Assembly: GCA_022822565.1 (NCBI GenBank)
Contig: JAJEAX010000280.1
Coordinates: 1 to 43,990 of the forward strand
Direction of reading: 5' to 3'
Length of the DNA stretch: 43,990 bases
Origin: Candidatus Latescibacterota bacterium
GTDB taxonomy: Bacteria; Latescibacterota; UBA2968
Positions 42,299 through 43,990 of the stretch are shown here, piece after piece. A program made the translations under genes and the position numbers. The notes beneath the pieces were generated by a model. It made no database searches. It was not told the DNA's origin and saw only the letters and a program-made list of their open reading frames with translations. Position 1 is the first letter of the stretch; every line of letters starts with the position of its first letter.

Positions 42299-42628
42299 TT
42301 AAAAAACCTGCTCCACAAGCATCCAGAAAAACGCCAGAACCCCCACGAATACCAAAGCTGGTTGTATTAGTGGAATTATCGCCATCGCTATTATAGACAA
42401 CAGCACTATTACAGATATAGACAACAGCAACATTGGCCATGTCCCGGATACTTCTTTCCCGCGTGAAACACTCATCACAAGTGCCCACACCCATCCGATA
42501 AATGTCCAACCGAGAAAGAGGTTGATGACAAAAACCTTGCCCAAATCACTGTGCTTGCGAATAGCTGCAACAATGACCGGCACAAAATACAGAAAGACAA
42601 AAAACAAAAGCCCTACCAACTCGCCCAT
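42299..42628 (-). CDS. Superinfection-immunity-protein-like (PF14373-type) small membrane protein
   Basis: LYFVPVIVAAIRKHSDLGKVFVINLFLGWTFIGWVWALVMSVS matches the family's characteristic LLGWTFIGWVxALV core; additional C-terminal TM helix. Confidence 0.75.
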   Translation of the reverse strand: MGELVGLLFFVFLYFVPVIVAAIRKHSDLGKVFVINLFLGWTFIGWVWALVMSVSRGKEVSGTWPMLLLSISVIVLLSIIAMAIIPLIQPALVFVGVLAFFWMLVEQVF

Positions 42629-42645
42629 CTAATTTCTCCTAAACA

Positions 42646-42918
42646 GTGGGATTCGCTTATTCTAAACAAGGACGAAAACGAGATACAAGATGGTTCGGCT
42701 ATAAGGTGCATATGACTGAAACGTGTGAGAAAAATCAACCCAACCTGGTGATCCACGTAGAAACACGGTCAGCACCTCAAGATGATCAGAGCTTTGACAT
42801 CACCCATTTTCATTTTGATTGGAAAAACAAAAAAACCGTGCCAGTACATAACTCAGGAGAAAAAATGCAACTTGATTTTGTGGTTTTGGCGTTTTACATT
42901 GTGAAACAGAGCGGGTGA
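42646..42918 (+). pseudogene. Internally deleted IS1182-like transposase remnant
   Basis: YSKQGRKRDTRWFGYKVHMTETCEKNQPNLVIHVETRSAPQDD resembles the IS1182-type mid-region (GYKVHLTETC...PNLITHVETT). It continues into SFDITHFHFDWKNKKTV, resembling a motif normally found further downstream. Confidence 0.65.
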
Positions 42919-43182
42919 CGGTTTACAAGGCCGTTCCTATCTCTATTTTTTGCGGCGAAGGGCCACAAGGCTCTCCAACCCAGACAGCCCTTCGCCGTTC
43001 ACACAGGCGCAATTAACGCACGCCTGCGGTTTATTCATTCAAATTACCCTTTGACAACGTTTGATATTTACCACCCAAATAATATCTCCAAACGGAGATT
43101 GTCAAGAGTTTTTACCATATAAAATAAAACGCTACCCGGTTGTAAAGTAAACAACCGATACCCATGTCCCGATATTCACCCC

Positions 43183-43211
43183 AACCGCCCAACACAACGG
43201 GCGGTTTTTTT
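43183..43211 (+). terminator. Intrinsic terminator
   Basis: AACCGCCC-AACACAAC-GGGCGGTT followed by a T-run. Confidence 0.85.
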
Positions 43212-43292
43212 GTGTCTTTTGAGGCAACTTCTATGCATCTTAGCGGTTAAAATAGAAATACCCCATTCCCCCCCCATACGAGGAGACGCCAA

Positions 43293-43990
43293 ATGATATT
43301 GCGAATGCTATTAGTTCTCATATTCGTCACATCAACAAATGTAGCCTGGGCAAATATCGACTCTTTGCTCATTGCAGCCTCAGATACAACGCGTGGGTTT
43401 GATGAACGCGAGTCGCTGTTAAAAGAGGCTGCAAAAAGCGATCCGTTGGGACGCGCGGCCCACGCACTGGGCGCATTGTACATGTTGCAGGGCAAAAGTC
43501 ATGTACACAGTGCAGAGCGATGGTTGAAAAGGGCGATGCAAAAACAACCCAATAATGGAAATATTTTGACCTCATTGGCCGAGTATTACTGGCGCATCGG
43601 GCGGCGAACAACCGCAATCGTATATGCCAAACGGGGTATTGAACGCGACCCCGACAATGTGGGACCATTGTATTGGGCGGCGCGCTTTGAGATGTGGAAC
43701 ATGACGCGATATCTCGATGGCGAGCGCAGAATTGTGAATTACGGTTCGGATTTCAATAGATACAGGAGAACCGTCAGAACATTGAGCTTGGAAAATTACG
43801 GCATTGAAGCGCGCGATGCGGCCATTGGATATTTGACGCGCGCAATTGCCAAACACCCAGACCACTGGCCCTCGCATCACTTATTGGGGCTGGTCTATTA
43901 CGAAGGTCGAATGCCTCGTGAATTGATTCCCCTATTTGAAAATTATGTGCAACGGCATCCCGACAATGCCCATGCACATTTTTTTGTGGG
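43293..43990 (+). CDS. Exported TPR-repeat protein, truncated by window edge
   Basis: Open frame from ATG 43293 with AGGAGA upstream: MILRMLLVLIFVTSTNVAWANIDSLLIAAS...HALGALYMLQGKSHVHSAERWLKRAMQKQPNNGNILTSLAEYYWRIGRRTTAIVYAKRGIERDPDNVGPLYWAARFEM... to the window end. Not in the ORF track. Confidence 0.85.
   Translation, partial: MILRMLLVLIFVTSTNVAWANIDSLLIAASDTTRGFDERESLLKEAAKSDPLGRAAHALGALYMLQGKSHVHSAERWLKRAMQKQPNNGNILTSLAEYYWRIGRRTTAIVYAKRGIERDPDNVGPLYWAARFEMWNMTRYLDGERRIVNYGSDFNRYRRTVRTLSLENYGIEARDAAIGYLTRAIAKHPDHWPSHHLLGLVYYEGRMPRELIPLFENYVQRHPDNAHAHFFV

Noticed and set aside
1-43990. tRNA or rRNA genes
   Set aside because: No convincing T-loop/acceptor arrangement or rRNA sequence was seen by eye; tRNAscan-SE would be needed to exclude them formally.

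Overview
The window looks like a bacterial chromosome segment. The gene content suggests an uncultured, possibly FCB/Latescibacterota-like lineage, but that placement is inference only. Most of it is ordinary core genome. A long minus-strand block carries leuS, asnS, pnp, rpsO, ribF, truB, rbfA, DUF503/ylxP, infB, nusA, rimP, a MerR regulator, der and a DUF512 radical-SAM-like protein. Around it lie zapA, nadD, a BamD-like lipoprotein, a ribokinase, purB, rfbC, purL, a CocE/NonD hydrolase and a Cys-type sulfatase. The accessory parts are the left edge (IS transposase start, IS-truncated membrane gene, MORN-repeat protein, AAA-ATPase-like/PD-(D/E)XK protein) and the right third. In the right third, two adjacent secreted proteins each combine a cohesin-like region with dockerin-type EF-hand motifs. 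One of them is a giant protein with LRR, CARDB and YWTD repeats, split into two ORFs by what looks like a single-nucleotide deletion. Nearby are a superinfection-immunity-like membrane protein, an internally deleted transposase remnant, a chain of five hairpins ending in an intrinsic terminator, and a three-way-junction-like palindromic element. Three coding calls are absent from the supplied ORF track: the transposase N-terminus (1..64), a 58-aa coiled-coil ORF (24085..24261) and an exported TPR protein running off the right edge (43293..43990). All family calls come from reading motifs; no searches were run.
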